Shown here: positions 1-7,957 of the stretch, piece by piece
Position numbering within the stretch: the first letter of the stretch is position 1
Layout: each line of letters begins with the position of its first letter
Source of the DNA: an uncultured Thiohalocapsa sp.
Lineage (GTDB): Bacteria; Pseudomonadota; Gammaproteobacteria; Chromatiales; Chromatiaceae
Direction: 5' to 3'
Length of the DNA: 64,000 nucleotides
Assembly: GCF_913063425.1 (NCBI RefSeq)
Contig: NZ_CAJXYK010000020.1
Coordinates: 27,744-91,743 of the forward strand
Translations under genes and position numbers: made by a program
Notes under the pieces: generated by a model
Seen by the model: the letters and a program-made list of their open reading frames with translations, nothing else
What the model was told of the DNA's origin: nothing
Databases searched by the model: none

Positions 1-153
1 CACCCCGGTGACCAGCAGCAGGGTCAGCGCGCCCGCGGTGACGATGTCCGGCGCCACACGCGTGCGCAGGAAGAGCACGAAGCAGAGCACCACCAGCGCG
101 ATGCTGAGCCAGCCCTGCCAGCCGAGGGCGCCGATGCCGGGGGCGGTGTCCAC
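1..153 (-). CDS. SLC13-type permease, N-terminal fragment (runs off the window)
   Basis: Only the first 51 codons are in the window; the gene continues past position 1. The start chosen is GTG at 153, the only usable start after the in-frame stop of the upstream gene, with a GAGCAGG stretch just before it. The peptide begins with a short polar stretch, then a membrane helix containing LSIALVVLCFVLFL, then RVAPDIVTAGALTLLLVTGV. The P-D-x-V-x-x-x-x-L-x-L-L-V-T-G-V pattern is typical of the N-terminus of SLC13/ArsB-like divalent anion:sodium symporters. If so it is an inner-membrane transporter of sulfate or dicarboxylates. The substrate cannot be told from this fragment. Confidence 0.6.
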   Translation of the reverse strand, partial: MDTAPGIGALGWQGWLSIALVVLCFVLFLRTRVAPDIVTAGALTLLLVTGV

Positions 154-198
154 GCCCTGCTCGCGGTGGTGCCAGGTGCCGGCGGCCGACGGGCGGGC

Positions 199-582
199 TC
201 AGACGCTGGCACCGAGCCGGCGGGCGATGTCGCGGATCTGCGCCGGCGGCGGATACTCGGCCGCGGCGGCATCGCTCTCCAGGTAGGCGCGCCAGCGTGC
301 GAAGTCGTCGGCGAGGTCCGGGTCCGTGTTGTGGCAGCCGAGCACGTGAATGATGCAGTCGCCGATGCGCCAGGGACCGGTGCCGGTGAGCTCGCCGCGC
401 AGCAGGTGGGCGGCCTGCGCGGGACTCTTCCGGTGCCAGAAGAGGTCCAGGTACAACAGGCCCTGCGGGTGTGGGAAGCAGGCGGCGATCACCCTGGCGT
501 CACCGCTGCTGCGCCAGCGCAGTGCGAGCGGCGCTGTGACCTCGAAGGGCAGGGGGCTGGGGCTTGGCTGGGTGGCGGACAC
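199..582 (-). CDS. Conserved-looking hypothetical protein, 127 aa
   Basis: I do not recognise the family. The start is GTG at 582; no better start or clear ribosome binding site is visible. The protein has no signal peptide and no membrane segment. It has a soluble alpha/beta character, with strands such as VIAACFPHPQGLLYLDLFWH followed by a motif around HVLGCHN. The stop lies 45 nt before the start of the permease, in the same direction and frame, so the two are probably cotranscribed. Confidence 0.6.
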   Translation of the reverse strand: MSATQPSPSPLPFEVTAPLALRWRSSGDARVIAACFPHPQGLLYLDLFWHRKSPAQAAHLLRGELTGTGPWRIGDCIIHVLGCHNTDPDLADDFARWRAYLESDAAAAEYPPPAQIRDIARRLGASV

Positions 583-664
583 GGATGGCGTGGCTGGTGG
601 CGGATTGGGGAGTCAGTGGGGCCTTGGATCATAACGCCGGCCACTTTAGGTCGCTGACTGCGTA

Positions 665-708
665 GTCAGGCCATCCTGGCCTGACACAATCAGGGCTGGA
701 AGCCCTGA
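665..708. repeat. Two adjacent perfect hairpins with 3-nt loops
   Basis: Positions 665-673 and 677-685 form a perfect 9-bp inverted repeat (GTCAGGCCA / TGGCCTGAC) around TCC. Positions 690-697 and 701-708 form a perfect 8-bp inverted repeat (TCAGGGCT / AGCCCTGA) around GGA. They lie 3' of the 746-1351 gene and 5' of the 199-582 gene, both minus strand. Neither is followed by a T tract, so a REP-like or processing role fits as well as termination. Confidence 0.5.
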
Positions 709-745
709 GGACGCAGGGCGCACCCGCGCCTGGACGGAGTCGTGA

Positions 746-1351
746 TCAGTCCGCGCCGATCAGGGCCTCATAGCGCTCCTTGAAGGCGGCCTGACGCAGC
801 CGCTCCGCCTCCTGCTCGGTGGCCATAAGCGGCGAGTCCTGCCAGGTGCCGCTGGCGTGGTCGTACACCGAGAAGCGCCAGGCCTTGCCCACCTTGAAGA
901 CCTTGGTGACGTCGTTGCCGGCCTGCGCCATGGCCTGCATGCGGCTCAGGCCCGTCGGCGCGCCGGCGCTCGCCGCGGCCTGTGCCACCGGCGCCGTGGC
1001 GGTATCCGCGGTGTCCGCCGCCGGCGTGTCGCGGAAGCGGAATGTGTTGTTCTGGATCTCGCCCTGGATGTCCAGCTCCACGGCCTCGACATTCGGCAGC
1101 CGCTTCAGGAGGTAGGCGGCCATGAGCATGCCGAGCTTGTGGTTCTCCTTCTCCAGCGCCGTCAGCAGCTTGTCCGCGACGATCTGGCAGCGCTGCTCGC
1201 GGTTCGGCTGCGCCACCCATTCCCGGCTCATCTGCCAGCCGGCGTCCATGTCCGCATCGAGCTTGTCGCAATAGTCGTCGCAGCCGGCGAGCACGTGCTC
1301 CGGCACGTTCAGGCTGTATTCCTGGTCCTCGACGATGGCCTTGAGGATCAT
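746..1351 (-). CDS. Hypothetical protein, 201 aa, with ZapA-like N-terminal half
   Basis: ATG at 1351 was chosen because GGAGG lies 7 nt upstream; a longer reading to 1735 would run through the neighbouring gene. The N-terminal ~100 residues (MILKAIVEDQEYSLNVPEHV, then a long helix with LLTALEKENHKLGMLMAAYLLKRLP) form an alpha/beta start plus long helices, loosely like small dimeric coiled-coil proteins. An Ala/Thr-rich linker (about 115-145) follows, then a compact C-terminal segment beginning about residue 160 (VTKVFKVGKAWRFSVYDHAS). No signal peptide. The gene is divergent from the PiuC-like gene, with about 96 bp between starts. No function is assigned; the ZapA comparison is only suggestive. 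Confidence 0.7.
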   Translation of the reverse strand: MILKAIVEDQEYSLNVPEHVLAGCDDYCDKLDADMDAGWQMSREWVAQPNREQRCQIVADKLLTALEKENHKLGMLMAAYLLKRLPNVEAVELDIQGEIQNNTFRFRDTPAADTADTATAPVAQAAASAGAPTGLSRMQAMAQAGNDVTKVFKVGKAWRFSVYDHASGTWQDSPLMATEQEAERLRQAAFKERYEALIGAD

Positions 1352-1447
1352 GCTTCGACCTCCGCGGGCTGCTGTGACGGGTAACCCCGCTATGATATCA
1401 AAGGACTCTGCCGACTCCTGCCGACACGCCTGTTGCTTCGTCCCGTT

Positions 1448-2122
1448 ATGCTGCTCACCATCCCGAATCTGCTGAACCAAGCCCAGCTCGACAAGCTGCA
1501 CGAGATCATCCGCGGCGGCGCCTTCGTGGACGGCCGGCTCACCGCCGGCTTCGCCGCGGCGCGGGTCAAGCAGAACGAGGAGCTGAGCCAGGAGCCGGAG
1601 CGCATTCAGCGCCTGATCCGCATCCTGATGGCGAGCCTGGGGCACAACGAGACCTTCCGCTTCGGCGTGCTGCCACACCGGGTGGCGGACCCGATCTTCG
1701 CCCGCTATCGCCCGGGCATGGCCTACGGCGACCACGTGGACGACCCGATTATGGGCTCAAGCGGGCCGCGCTTCCGCTCGGACGTGTCCATGACGGTGTT
1801 TCTGAATCCGCCCGAGGATTATGCCGGTGGTGAGCTGGTGATCCGCACCAGCTTCGGCGACAACCGGGTCAAGCTGCCGGCCGGCGATGCCGTGGCTTAC
1901 CCATCCTCCAGCCTGCACCACGTCGCCGAAGTCACCCGCGGCGAGCGGCTGGTGGCGCTCACCTGGATCCAGAGCTATGTGCGTGACCCAGGCCGGCGCG
2001 AGCTGCTGTACGAGCTGAGCCTGGCCCGCGAGCACCTGCTCAGGACCGCGCCGGAGTCCGAGCACACGGCGCAGGTGGACCGCAGCTACAGCAATCTGGT
2101 GCGGATGTGGGGGGATGTGTGA
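1448..2122 (+). CDS. piuC: PKHD-type Fe(II)/2-oxoglutarate hydroxylase (PiuC/YbiX-like)
   Basis: The 224-residue length matches the PiuC/YbiX family (about 225 aa), and MLLTIPNLL matches the usual start, so ATG 1448 is preferred over a TTG 15 nt upstream. The Fe(II) facial triad is visible: H96-x-D98 in GDHVDDP and H157 or H158 in SLHHVAEV. R167 would bind 2-oxoglutarate. Family members are cytosolic dioxygenases often linked to iron uptake; the actual substrate is unknown. No TonB receptor gene is adjacent. The stop codon is the first base of a heptamer repeat. Confidence 0.9.
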   Translation: MLLTIPNLLNQAQLDKLHEIIRGGAFVDGRLTAGFAAARVKQNEELSQEPERIQRLIRILMASLGHNETFRFGVLPHRVADPIFARYRPGMAYGDHVDDPIMGSSGPRFRSDVSMTVFLNPPEDYAGGELVIRTSFGDNRVKLPAGDAVAYPSSSLHHVAEVTRGERLVALTWIQSYVRDPGRRELLYELSLAREHLLRTAPESEHTAQVDRSYSNLVRMWGDV

Positions 2123-2138
2123 GGGGCGAGGGGCGAGG
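2121..2138. repeat. Heptamer repeat GAGGGGC x2.5 on the piuC stop codon
   Basis: Two full copies and a partial copy of GAGGGGC begin inside the TGA stop of the preceding gene (2120-2122). The same unit occurs five times at 12243-12277. Confidence 0.7.
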
Positions 2139-2149
2139 CGGGTAACTCG

Positions 2150-2584
2150 CTACTCGTTCCCGGCAACTCGATACGCGCCGGCTTGTCCCTTCATCTTGTT
2201 GACGATGGCGTAGACGCCGACGTGGCGGTTGGGGCTCAGGTGCTCCTCCAGCTTGAGCCCCTCGAACAGGGCGTCCACGTCCGTCGCCTCGATCTCCGCC
2301 GCGGTCTTGCCGGAGAAGAGCTGCACCAGCAGCGCCACCACGCCCTTGATGATGGCCGTGTCGCAGTCCCCCTGGAACTTGAGCTGCGGGCCGCCGTCGA
2401 GCGGCTCCGGCACCACGTGCACCGTGCTCATGCACTCCATGACGCGGTTGGCGTCCACCTTGTGTGCCGGGTCCATGGACGGCAGTCGCTCGCCCAGCTC
2501 CACCAGATACTCGTAGCGCTGGTCCCAGTCGCCGAGCAGGTCGAAGGTGTCGATGATGTCGTCGATCTCGCTTGCGGTGCTCAT
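2150..2584 (-). CDS. sufE: SufE-family cysteine desulfurase activator
   Basis: The 144-residue protein matches SufE length and fold signature: an N-terminal helix with FDLLGDWDQRYEYLVELGERLP, then the catalytic loop with Cys51 in RVMECMSTV, and a C-terminal helix LSPNRHVGVYAIVNKMKG. SufE accepts persulfide sulfur from a SufS/CsdA cysteine desulfurase and passes it to Fe-S assembly. The usual V-x-G-C-Q-S loop reads VMECMS here, so the cysteine is kept but its surroundings differ. It lies 3' of iscA on the same strand (140 bp), which supports an Fe-S role. No desulfurase gene is in the window. Confidence 0.88.
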   Translation of the reverse strand: MSTASEIDDIIDTFDLLGDWDQRYEYLVELGERLPSMDPAHKVDANRVMECMSTVHVVPEPLDGGPQLKFQGDCDTAIIKGVVALLVQLFSGKTAAEIEATDVDALFEGLKLEEHLSPNRHVGVYAIVNKMKGQAGAYRVAGNE

Positions 2585-2723
2585 GGTGGGGGCGTTTGCT
2601 CGCGGATGCTGCGTGGGCCGCGCGTGAAGACTGCGGACCCGGGAGATGTTGCTGACGCCGGGGGCGCCAGCCGGGGTGCGCAGCCGGTGCCGACCGGGTG
2701 GGGCGGGTCCGACGGGCTGGTGG

Positions 2724-3050
2724 TCAGACGCTGAAGGACTCGCCGCAGCCGCACTCGTCCTTGACGTTCGGATTGCGGAACTCGAAGCCCTCGTTCAGCA
2801 GGCTGGACTTCACGAAGTCCACTTCCATGCCGTCGATGCGCTCAAGGCTCGTGTCGTCAACGACCACCTTGACGCCGTGGCTCTCGAAGACCTGATCGCC
2901 GTCGTCAAGGTCGTCGGCGTAGTCCACGACATAGGCGTAGCCGGTGCACCCGCTCTTTTTGGTGCCGATGCGAAGACCGATGCCGTGACCCCGCTTTTCC
3001 AGCATGTGGCTGACGTGGCGGGCGGCGCTGTCGGTGAGGGTGACTGCCAT
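2724..3050 (-). CDS. iscA: Iron-sulfur cluster assembly protein IscA
   Basis: At 108 residues it is the normal A-type carrier size. The three cluster-binding cysteines are present: C35 in KKSGCTGYAY, and C100 and C102 in the C-terminal DECGCGESF. The stretch NEGFEFRNPNVKDECGCGESF is very close to IscA rather than ErpA. It carries and transfers [2Fe-2S]/[4Fe-4S] clusters in the cytoplasm. It stands outside an isc operon, next to sufE and a LON-domain gene, so its regulation by IscR cannot be assumed. Confidence 0.92.
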   Translation of the reverse strand: MAVTLTDSAARHVSHMLEKRGHGIGLRIGTKKSGCTGYAYVVDYADDLDDGDQVFESHGVKVVVDDTSLERIDGMEVDFVKSSLLNEGFEFRNPNVKDECGCGESFSV

Positions 3051-3129
3051 GGTGCTGCTCCCGTGTTGGGTTGTGTCGCTGGAGACCGGTAGTAAACCTT
3101 CCCGCCCGGGATTTCAAGGGCACCGAGGC

Positions 3130-3792
3130 TCAGTGTCGCTGCTCGCTGCCGCCGGTGGCGCCGCTGAAGGCGGACATTTCCATCAGGCCGCGCATCAGAT
3201 CGGCGCGGGCGCCGATGCCGTCGGTCTCCAGCAGGGCCTGCTTGTCGTCGGCGCCGAGGGGCAGGTGCGTGCAGAGCAGATTCACCAGGTCGTCGTCCGC
3301 CATCTTGCCGATGTCCTCCCAGGGCACTTCGACACTGCGCTGGTCGCAGAAGGCGCGCAGGGAGCCCATGAAGCGCTCGCGGTCGCCGATGCTGCCGCCG
3401 TCCAGGTCGTAGTCGCCCGAGAACCGGCTCCAGTCCGGGCGTATCCGGCGATAGCCGTCGCGCTCCGGCAGCTCCTCGACGATCTCGAATCGGCACAGGC
3501 CGGTGAGCACCATGACGATGCGCCCGTCGGTGGTCTCGCTGTACGAGGTGATGCGCCCGGCGCAGCCGATGCGGTGCACCGGCGGCGGCTCGGCGGCATC
3601 GGCGTCCGCGCGCGGCTGCACCATGCCGATGAGGTGATCCTGCGCCAGGGCCGCGGCGACCATGTTGAGATAGCGCGGCTCGAAGATATTCAGCGGCAGC
3701 TGGACGCCGGGCAGCACCACGGCGCCGCTCAGCGGAAAGATGGGCAGCTCGCGCGGCAGGTCGGCGAAGGCTTGCAGAAATGGGCTTCTCAC
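3130..3792 (-). CDS. LON N-terminal (substrate-binding) domain protein
   Basis: GTG at 3792 is preferred because GGGAGG lies 8 nt upstream and the family motif starts soon after (LPIFPLSGAVVLPGVQLPLNIFEPRY). The 220-residue protein is a stand-alone LON N-domain, with no ATPase or protease part, as in the YcaL/LonB-N-like proteins of many proteobacteria. A helical C-terminal half contains QALLETDGIGARADLMRGLMEM. The family probably binds substrates or partners; no enzymatic activity is known. It lies between iscA and the histidine kinase on the same strand. Confidence 0.88.
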   Translation of the reverse strand: MRSPFLQAFADLPRELPIFPLSGAVVLPGVQLPLNIFEPRYLNMVAAALAQDHLIGMVQPRADADAAEPPPVHRIGCAGRITSYSETTDGRIVMVLTGLCRFEIVEELPERDGYRRIRPDWSRFSGDYDLDGGSIGDRERFMGSLRAFCDQRSVEVPWEDIGKMADDDLVNLLCTHLPLGADDKQALLETDGIGARADLMRGLMEMSAFSGATGGSEQRH

Positions 3793-3939
3793 GGCGGCAT
3801 CCTCCCGAGGCGGGTGTCGTCCAGGGCCGGCGGCCCGGTGTCGCTTCCGACAACGCACCCTCCGGAAGTTCACGACATGGGGTCTCGGGTGCCCATCTGC
3901 GAGCCGCACCCGCCACCGCCCGAGCCGTCGTGGCGCGGC

Positions 3940-5730
3940 CTACTGCTGCGGCTGCTCCAGCGCCACGCCGAGCGCCTCCGCCACCTCCTCGATCAGCTCG
4001 GCGGCGGTGGCGAAGTCGAAGCCGTTCACCGCATTGCGCAGTGTCGCCAGCGTTTCGGCGCACACCAGCCCCGACAGGCGCGCGTGCACCTGCTCGTGCG
4101 CGTTGATGGCGGCGGCGTCGAAGTCCGCGAGCAGCGCGGCCAGGCGCCGCAGCGCCGCGTCGAGGGAGACGGGCGGTTCCGGCGCCGCGGTGTTGGCCGC
4201 CGGATCGGCCTTGGACGGGTCGGCATGGGATGCCGTGGACAGCGCCCCGGCCGCCGCGGCGGTGGGGTCGTCGCCCAGGCGCTGGTCGATCTCCGCAAGC
4301 AGCATCTGAAGCAGCATCGCGACGCGGCTGACTGCGGCCTCGGTGGTGTCGTCGGCGCGGCGCTGGCGCGCGAGGCGGGCAGCCGCCGCGCGCAGCTCCA
4401 GCGCGCCCAGGCTCGCCGCAGCGCTTTCCAGCGCCTGCGCGAGCTGTGCGGCACCGAAGCGGTCGCCCGCGCTGTGCAGACTGCTCCAGTCGGCGACGAA
4501 ATCGCCGTGCTCCAGCCGAAAGCGCCCCATGAGGCGACGCAGCAGGCGATCGTTGCCGCGCACCCGGATGCGGGTGGTCCCGCCGACGGGCGCCGGTGGC
4601 AGTGCAGACCTGGTGTGGGCGTCCGCGTGCACAGCGACGGCGGCCGGCGGCCGTACATGCGGGCTGTCGTAGAGGGTGGCGTCCGCGGCTTGGCTGGACG
4701 CCGTCGGCACCGCGAAATCGAGCTCGAACTGGAAGCTGCTGCCAAGATCCTGGCGGCTGTCGAGCTTGAGCACGCCGCCCATGGCCTGCACCAGCCGGTA
4801 GCAGAGCCCGAGCCCGAGACCACTGCCGCCGTGGCGGCGGGTCAGCGAGGTATCGCCCTGCCGGAACAGCCCGAACAGCTCCGCCTGCTGATCCACCGGA
4901 ATCCCAGCGCCCGTGTCCCGGACCTCGAAGCCGATTCGGGCGTGCCGCGCGTCGCGACCGATGGGGCGGCAGGCGATGACGATCTCGCCGGCCTCCGTGA
5001 ACTTGAGTGCGTTGTCGGTCAGGCTGGCCAGCACCTGGCGCAGCCGCTCCATGTCGCCCACCAGCACGGGCGGCATGCGCGGGTCCTGCTCGCAGCGCAG
5101 GTCGAGACCCTTGCGCTCCGCCTGCTCGGCATAGGTTGCCACCAGCTGGGACAGCAGCTCTTCCACCGCAAAGGCGGTGCGCTCCAGGTGCAGCTCGCCG
5201 GACTCCAGCTTCACCACGTCCAGCAGATTGCTGATCTGGGTGAGCAGGCCATGGGCGGCGCGGTCCGCGCGCAGCAGGTGCTCACGTTGCCGCGGGTCGG
5301 CGGCGAGCTTGAGGGCGAGCCGTGTCATGCCCACCACGACGTTCATGGGCGTGCGGATCTCGTGGCCGATGTTGGCGAGGAAGGCGCGCTTGGCGGAGTC
5401 GGCGCTCTCGGCTGCGACTTGTGCGCGGTGCAGGCGCATCTCCAGCTCGCGGATGCGCGCGCGATCCTGCTCGCGCTGGTGGGCGAGGGCGTGCAGGGAA
5501 GCCTCGATCTGCGCCCAGTCGTCCCCGCCCTGGGGGCCGCCGGGTGCGAGCTGGCGCGCCTGTTGTGCCAGGTGCCGGCGCGGCGTCAACAGCCGGCCGG
5601 CGCCCAAGTAGATCCAGGCCGCGAGGGCTGTGCTGGTGAGCCCGATGCCCGCCACCGATCCCAGCACGCCGGCCCAGGCCAGCGCGGGCAGCGCCAGGGC
5701 CACGGGGGCGAGCAGCAGCAGTCGCGGCAT
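3940..5730 (-). CDS. Membrane histidine kinase with degenerate HPt-like C-terminus
   Basis: ATG 5730 starts MPRLLLLAPVALALPALAW, giving two membrane helices (about 3-21 and 25-44) with almost no periplasmic loop. A coiled coil (70-112) leads to the HisKA domain with H123 in the H-box (FLANIGHEIRTPMN). The HATPase domain has an N-box (LTDNALKF, ~240), G1 (RDTGAGIP, ~275), an F-box and G2 (GGSGLGLGL, ~303). After an Ala/Pro linker (345-385), residues 390-460 resemble an HPt domain, but the position of the phosphorylated histidine is Q432 (AQALESAAASLGA where AHxLKG is expected). The last ~60 residues form another helical module. There is no receiver domain and no adjacent response regulator, so it is an orphan kinase. 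Length 596 aa. Confidence 0.85.
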   Translation of the reverse strand: MPRLLLLAPVALALPALAWAGVLGSVAGIGLTSTALAAWIYLGAGRLLTPRRHLAQQARQLAPGGPQGGDDWAQIEASLHALAHQREQDRARIRELEMRLHRAQVAAESADSAKRAFLANIGHEIRTPMNVVVGMTRLALKLAADPRQREHLLRADRAAHGLLTQISNLLDVVKLESGELHLERTAFAVEELLSQLVATYAEQAERKGLDLRCEQDPRMPPVLVGDMERLRQVLASLTDNALKFTEAGEIVIACRPIGRDARHARIGFEVRDTGAGIPVDQQAELFGLFRQGDTSLTRRHGGSGLGLGLCYRLVQAMGGVLKLDSRQDLGSSFQFELDFAVPTASSQAADATLYDSPHVRPPAAVAVHADAHTRSALPPAPVGGTTRIRVRGNDRLLRRLMGRFRLEHGDFVADWSSLHSAGDRFGAAQLAQALESAAASLGALELRAAAARLARQRRADDTTEAAVSRVAMLLQMLLAEIDQRLGDDPTAAAAGALSTASHADPSKADPAANTAAPEPPVSLDAALRRLAALLADFDAAAINAHEQVHARLSGLVCAETLATLRNAVNGFDFATAAELIEEVAEALGVALEQPQQ

Positions 5731-6027
5731 TGGATCGGTCAAGGTGCGGGCACTCCGTCGGCGTCTGCGGGTGTCGCGCGGCGGCGGCACCGACGCGAGC
5801 GTCGGCCCGGGCTGCCAGACAGAAGCTAGCGGACGAGCACCGCGGCCGACTGTGATGCAGGTTCGACATTGGCCGCGGGCCGCCGCCGGGCGGTCACGAC
5901 GGCGTGCAGCCCGTCGCGCAGCCGATCGCCCCCGTGCAGGCTGCCGCAGGCGTACGGGAACCCGTGCATCGCGCCGCGGTCTCAGCACGGCGGGTCAGGC
6001 TGGACCGGTCGAGCAGACTCGGCCGGG

Positions 6028-6083
6028 CAAATCCGCCCCATCAGATCCGCCCCATCAGATCCGCCCAATCAGATCCGACCGAT
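6028..6083. repeat. 14-bp tandem repeat, 4 copies, upstream of ispB
   Basis: Four units with consensus CAGATCCGCCCCAT run from 6028 to 6083 (6028-6041, 6042-6055, 6056-6069, 6070-6083); a diverged piece recurs near 6099. They lie in the 487-bp divergent spacer between the kinase and ispB, which otherwise shows no gene. The array may overlap the ispB promoter region. Confidence 0.8.
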
Positions 6084-6217
6084 CAGAGCTGAGTGGGCAG
6101 ATCCGACCGGCCCAGCGCCGGCGCCGTCCCCAATCGGGCAACCGCCGGGCACGCCAACTTGACAGCTCAGAGCCGCTGACCCTAGCATCGCCGGCTCCCT
6201 ATCGCGCGAAGTCGCCC

Positions 6218-7186
6218 ATGGATCTCTCCGCAATTCGGGCACCTGTCTCCGACGATCTCCAGGCAGTCGACGAGCTCATCCTCCAGCGCCTGCAGTCCGA
6301 CGTGGTGCTGATCAACCAGATCGGTCATTACATCGTCGGCAGCGGCGGCAAACGGCTGCGTCCGCTGCTGGTGCTGCTGGCGGCGCGCGCCTGCGAGTAT
6401 CAGGGTGAGCGCCATCTCGACATGGCCGCCATCGTCGAGTTCATCCACACCGCCACCCTGCTGCACGACGACGTGGTGGACGGCTCCGAGCTGCGCCGCA
6501 ACCGCGACACCGCCAACGCCGTCTGGGGCAACGAGGCGAGTGTGCTGGTGGGGGACTTCCTGTATTCCCGTGCCTTCGAGATGATGGTGGACGTGGGCGT
6601 CATGCGCGTCATGGACGTGCTCTCCCACGCCACCAACCGCATCGCCGAGGGCGAGGTGCTGCAGCTGCTGAACAGCCACGACCCGGACACGGACGAGGCC
6701 CGCTACATGGAGGTCATTCAGCGCAAGACGGCGACGCTGTTCGAGGCCGGCACCCGCCTGGGCGCCGTGCTGGCCGAGATGCCGCGCGAGGTGGAGGACC
6801 GGGTCGCCGCCTTCGGCCTGCACCTCGGCATCGCCTTCCAGCTGGTGGACGATGCCCTGGACTACGATGCCGACAGCGAGACCATCGGCAAGCACATCGG
6901 CGACGACCTCGAAGAGGGTAAGCCGACCCTGCCGGTGATCCGCGCCATGGCGGTGGGCAGCGACGCCCAGCGCGCCATGCTGCGCAAGGCCATCGAGGAA
7001 GGCGGGCGCGAGCGCATCGACGAGGTGGTGGCGGCCATTGTCGATACGGACGCACTGAGTTACACTGTGGAGCTTGCCAGGATGCATGCGCAGTCCGCCC
7101 GCGAAGCCTTGGATGACCTGCGGGAGTCAGATGCCAAGCGTGCCATGCTGGCCACGGCGGAATTCGCCGTCGCCCGCACCTACTGA
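6218..7186 (+). CDS. ispB: Octaprenyl diphosphate synthase
   Basis: The 322-residue trans-long-chain prenyl diphosphate synthase matches IspB length. The first Asp-rich motif is DDVVD at 84-88 (LLHDDVVDGSELRRN) and the second is VDDALDYD near 210, both binding Mg-diphosphate. GGKRLRPLLV (43-52) binds isopentenyl diphosphate. Small residues precede the first motif, as in enzymes making long chains. It makes the ubiquinone/menaquinone side chain in the cytoplasm. ATG 6218 gives the family N-terminus; an upstream extension in frame is low-complexity repeat DNA. Confidence 0.93.
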   Translation: MDLSAIRAPVSDDLQAVDELILQRLQSDVVLINQIGHYIVGSGGKRLRPLLVLLAARACEYQGERHLDMAAIVEFIHTATLLHDDVVDGSELRRNRDTANAVWGNEASVLVGDFLYSRAFEMMVDVGVMRVMDVLSHATNRIAEGEVLQLLNSHDPDTDEARYMEVIQRKTATLFEAGTRLGAVLAEMPREVEDRVAAFGLHLGIAFQLVDDALDYDADSETIGKHIGDDLEEGKPTLPVIRAMAVGSDAQRAMLRKAIEEGGRERIDEVVAAIVDTDALSYTVELARMHAQSAREALDDLRESDAKRAMLATAEFAVARTY

Positions 7187-7430
7187 GCCGCTGATTCCCT
7201 GACTCCACGCCACCGGCGGCCGCAACCACTGACCCCCGCACCCGTTGACCCAGGGTGTCCGGGGTGGCGCCAACAGGGTCCGGTCAAGGGCGGTTCCCGG
7301 CCGTCCCGCTCGCTCCGGCATCAGGCCACGACGGCCGGCTGACCAAGAGCGGCATCAACCGACAACACCTGGCGGCCCACAAGGTCGCCCGCGGCGTCGT
7401 TGCCCGCAAGCAGCGGCAGCCGAACACCAT

Positions 7431-7507
7431 CGGGGTGTAGCTCAGCCTGGTAGAGCACTGTCTTCGGGAGGCAGGGGTCGAAGGTTCGAATCCTTTCACC
7501 CCGACCA
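7431..7507 (+). tRNA. tRNA-Pro(CGG)
   Basis: A full 77-nt cloverleaf with encoded CCA. The acceptor stem CGGGGTG pairs with CACCCCG. The anticodon stem CTGTC/GGCAG encloses the loop TTCGGGA, giving anticodon CGG for the proline codon CCG. The T-arm contains GGTTCGAATCC. The gene stands alone with no other tRNA nearby. Confidence 0.97.
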
Positions 7508-7522
7508 ATTCCTGCGAATGGC

Positions 7523-7554
7523 AAGGCCCGCCCCGGTTCGCCGGCGCGGACCTT
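7523..7554 (+). terminator. Hairpin after tRNA-Pro
   Basis: A 14-bp stem with two mismatches (7523-7536 against 7541-7554) encloses a TTCG tetraloop 15 nt after the tRNA. It is followed by GTGCTTTGTT, a weak T-rich tail. It probably ends the tRNA transcript. From here to 7957 (about 400 bp) I see no gene. Confidence 0.55.
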
Positions 7555-7957
7555 GTGCTTTGTTGGACCCTATGCCTCCGGGCTCGCGCTGCAACAAGGA
7601 CGGTACAGGCTATGTTTTCCCACAGACCCGTACGGCGCCGCCGGTGGGACGGGCCAGCGCCCGCGCCGAACGGCTGTGAGGCCCTGCGCGCGGCAGATGC
7701 CGCCGCCTCCGAGCTGGTGCTGGACCCAGCGCTGGCACATGCCCGGTTGCCGGCCGGTAACCGCGGGTCAAGCCGTTGGCAGCGAATGTCAAGCGGGCTT
7801 TGTCCGTCAGAGGTAGACTTAGAACTGCTCAGGAGTAACGCCGGGTTGAGTGACACGTCGGCGGGGCGGCGCAGCGACGGCAGGTCCTGGCGGAAGGAGG
7901 GTTCTCCCCCTGCTGTCGCACCCCGTTCTCTTCCCCATCTCCTCTTCCCCATCGGCG

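Noticed and set aside
3004..5829. Long plus-strand open frame opposite the LON and kinase genes
   Set aside because: Same effect; no recognisable motifs, while the minus strand carries HisKA and HATPase motifs.
5630..6217. N-terminal extension of ispB
   Set aside because: The in-frame upstream part is repeat-derived and Arg/Pro-rich; the normal IspB length starts at 6218.
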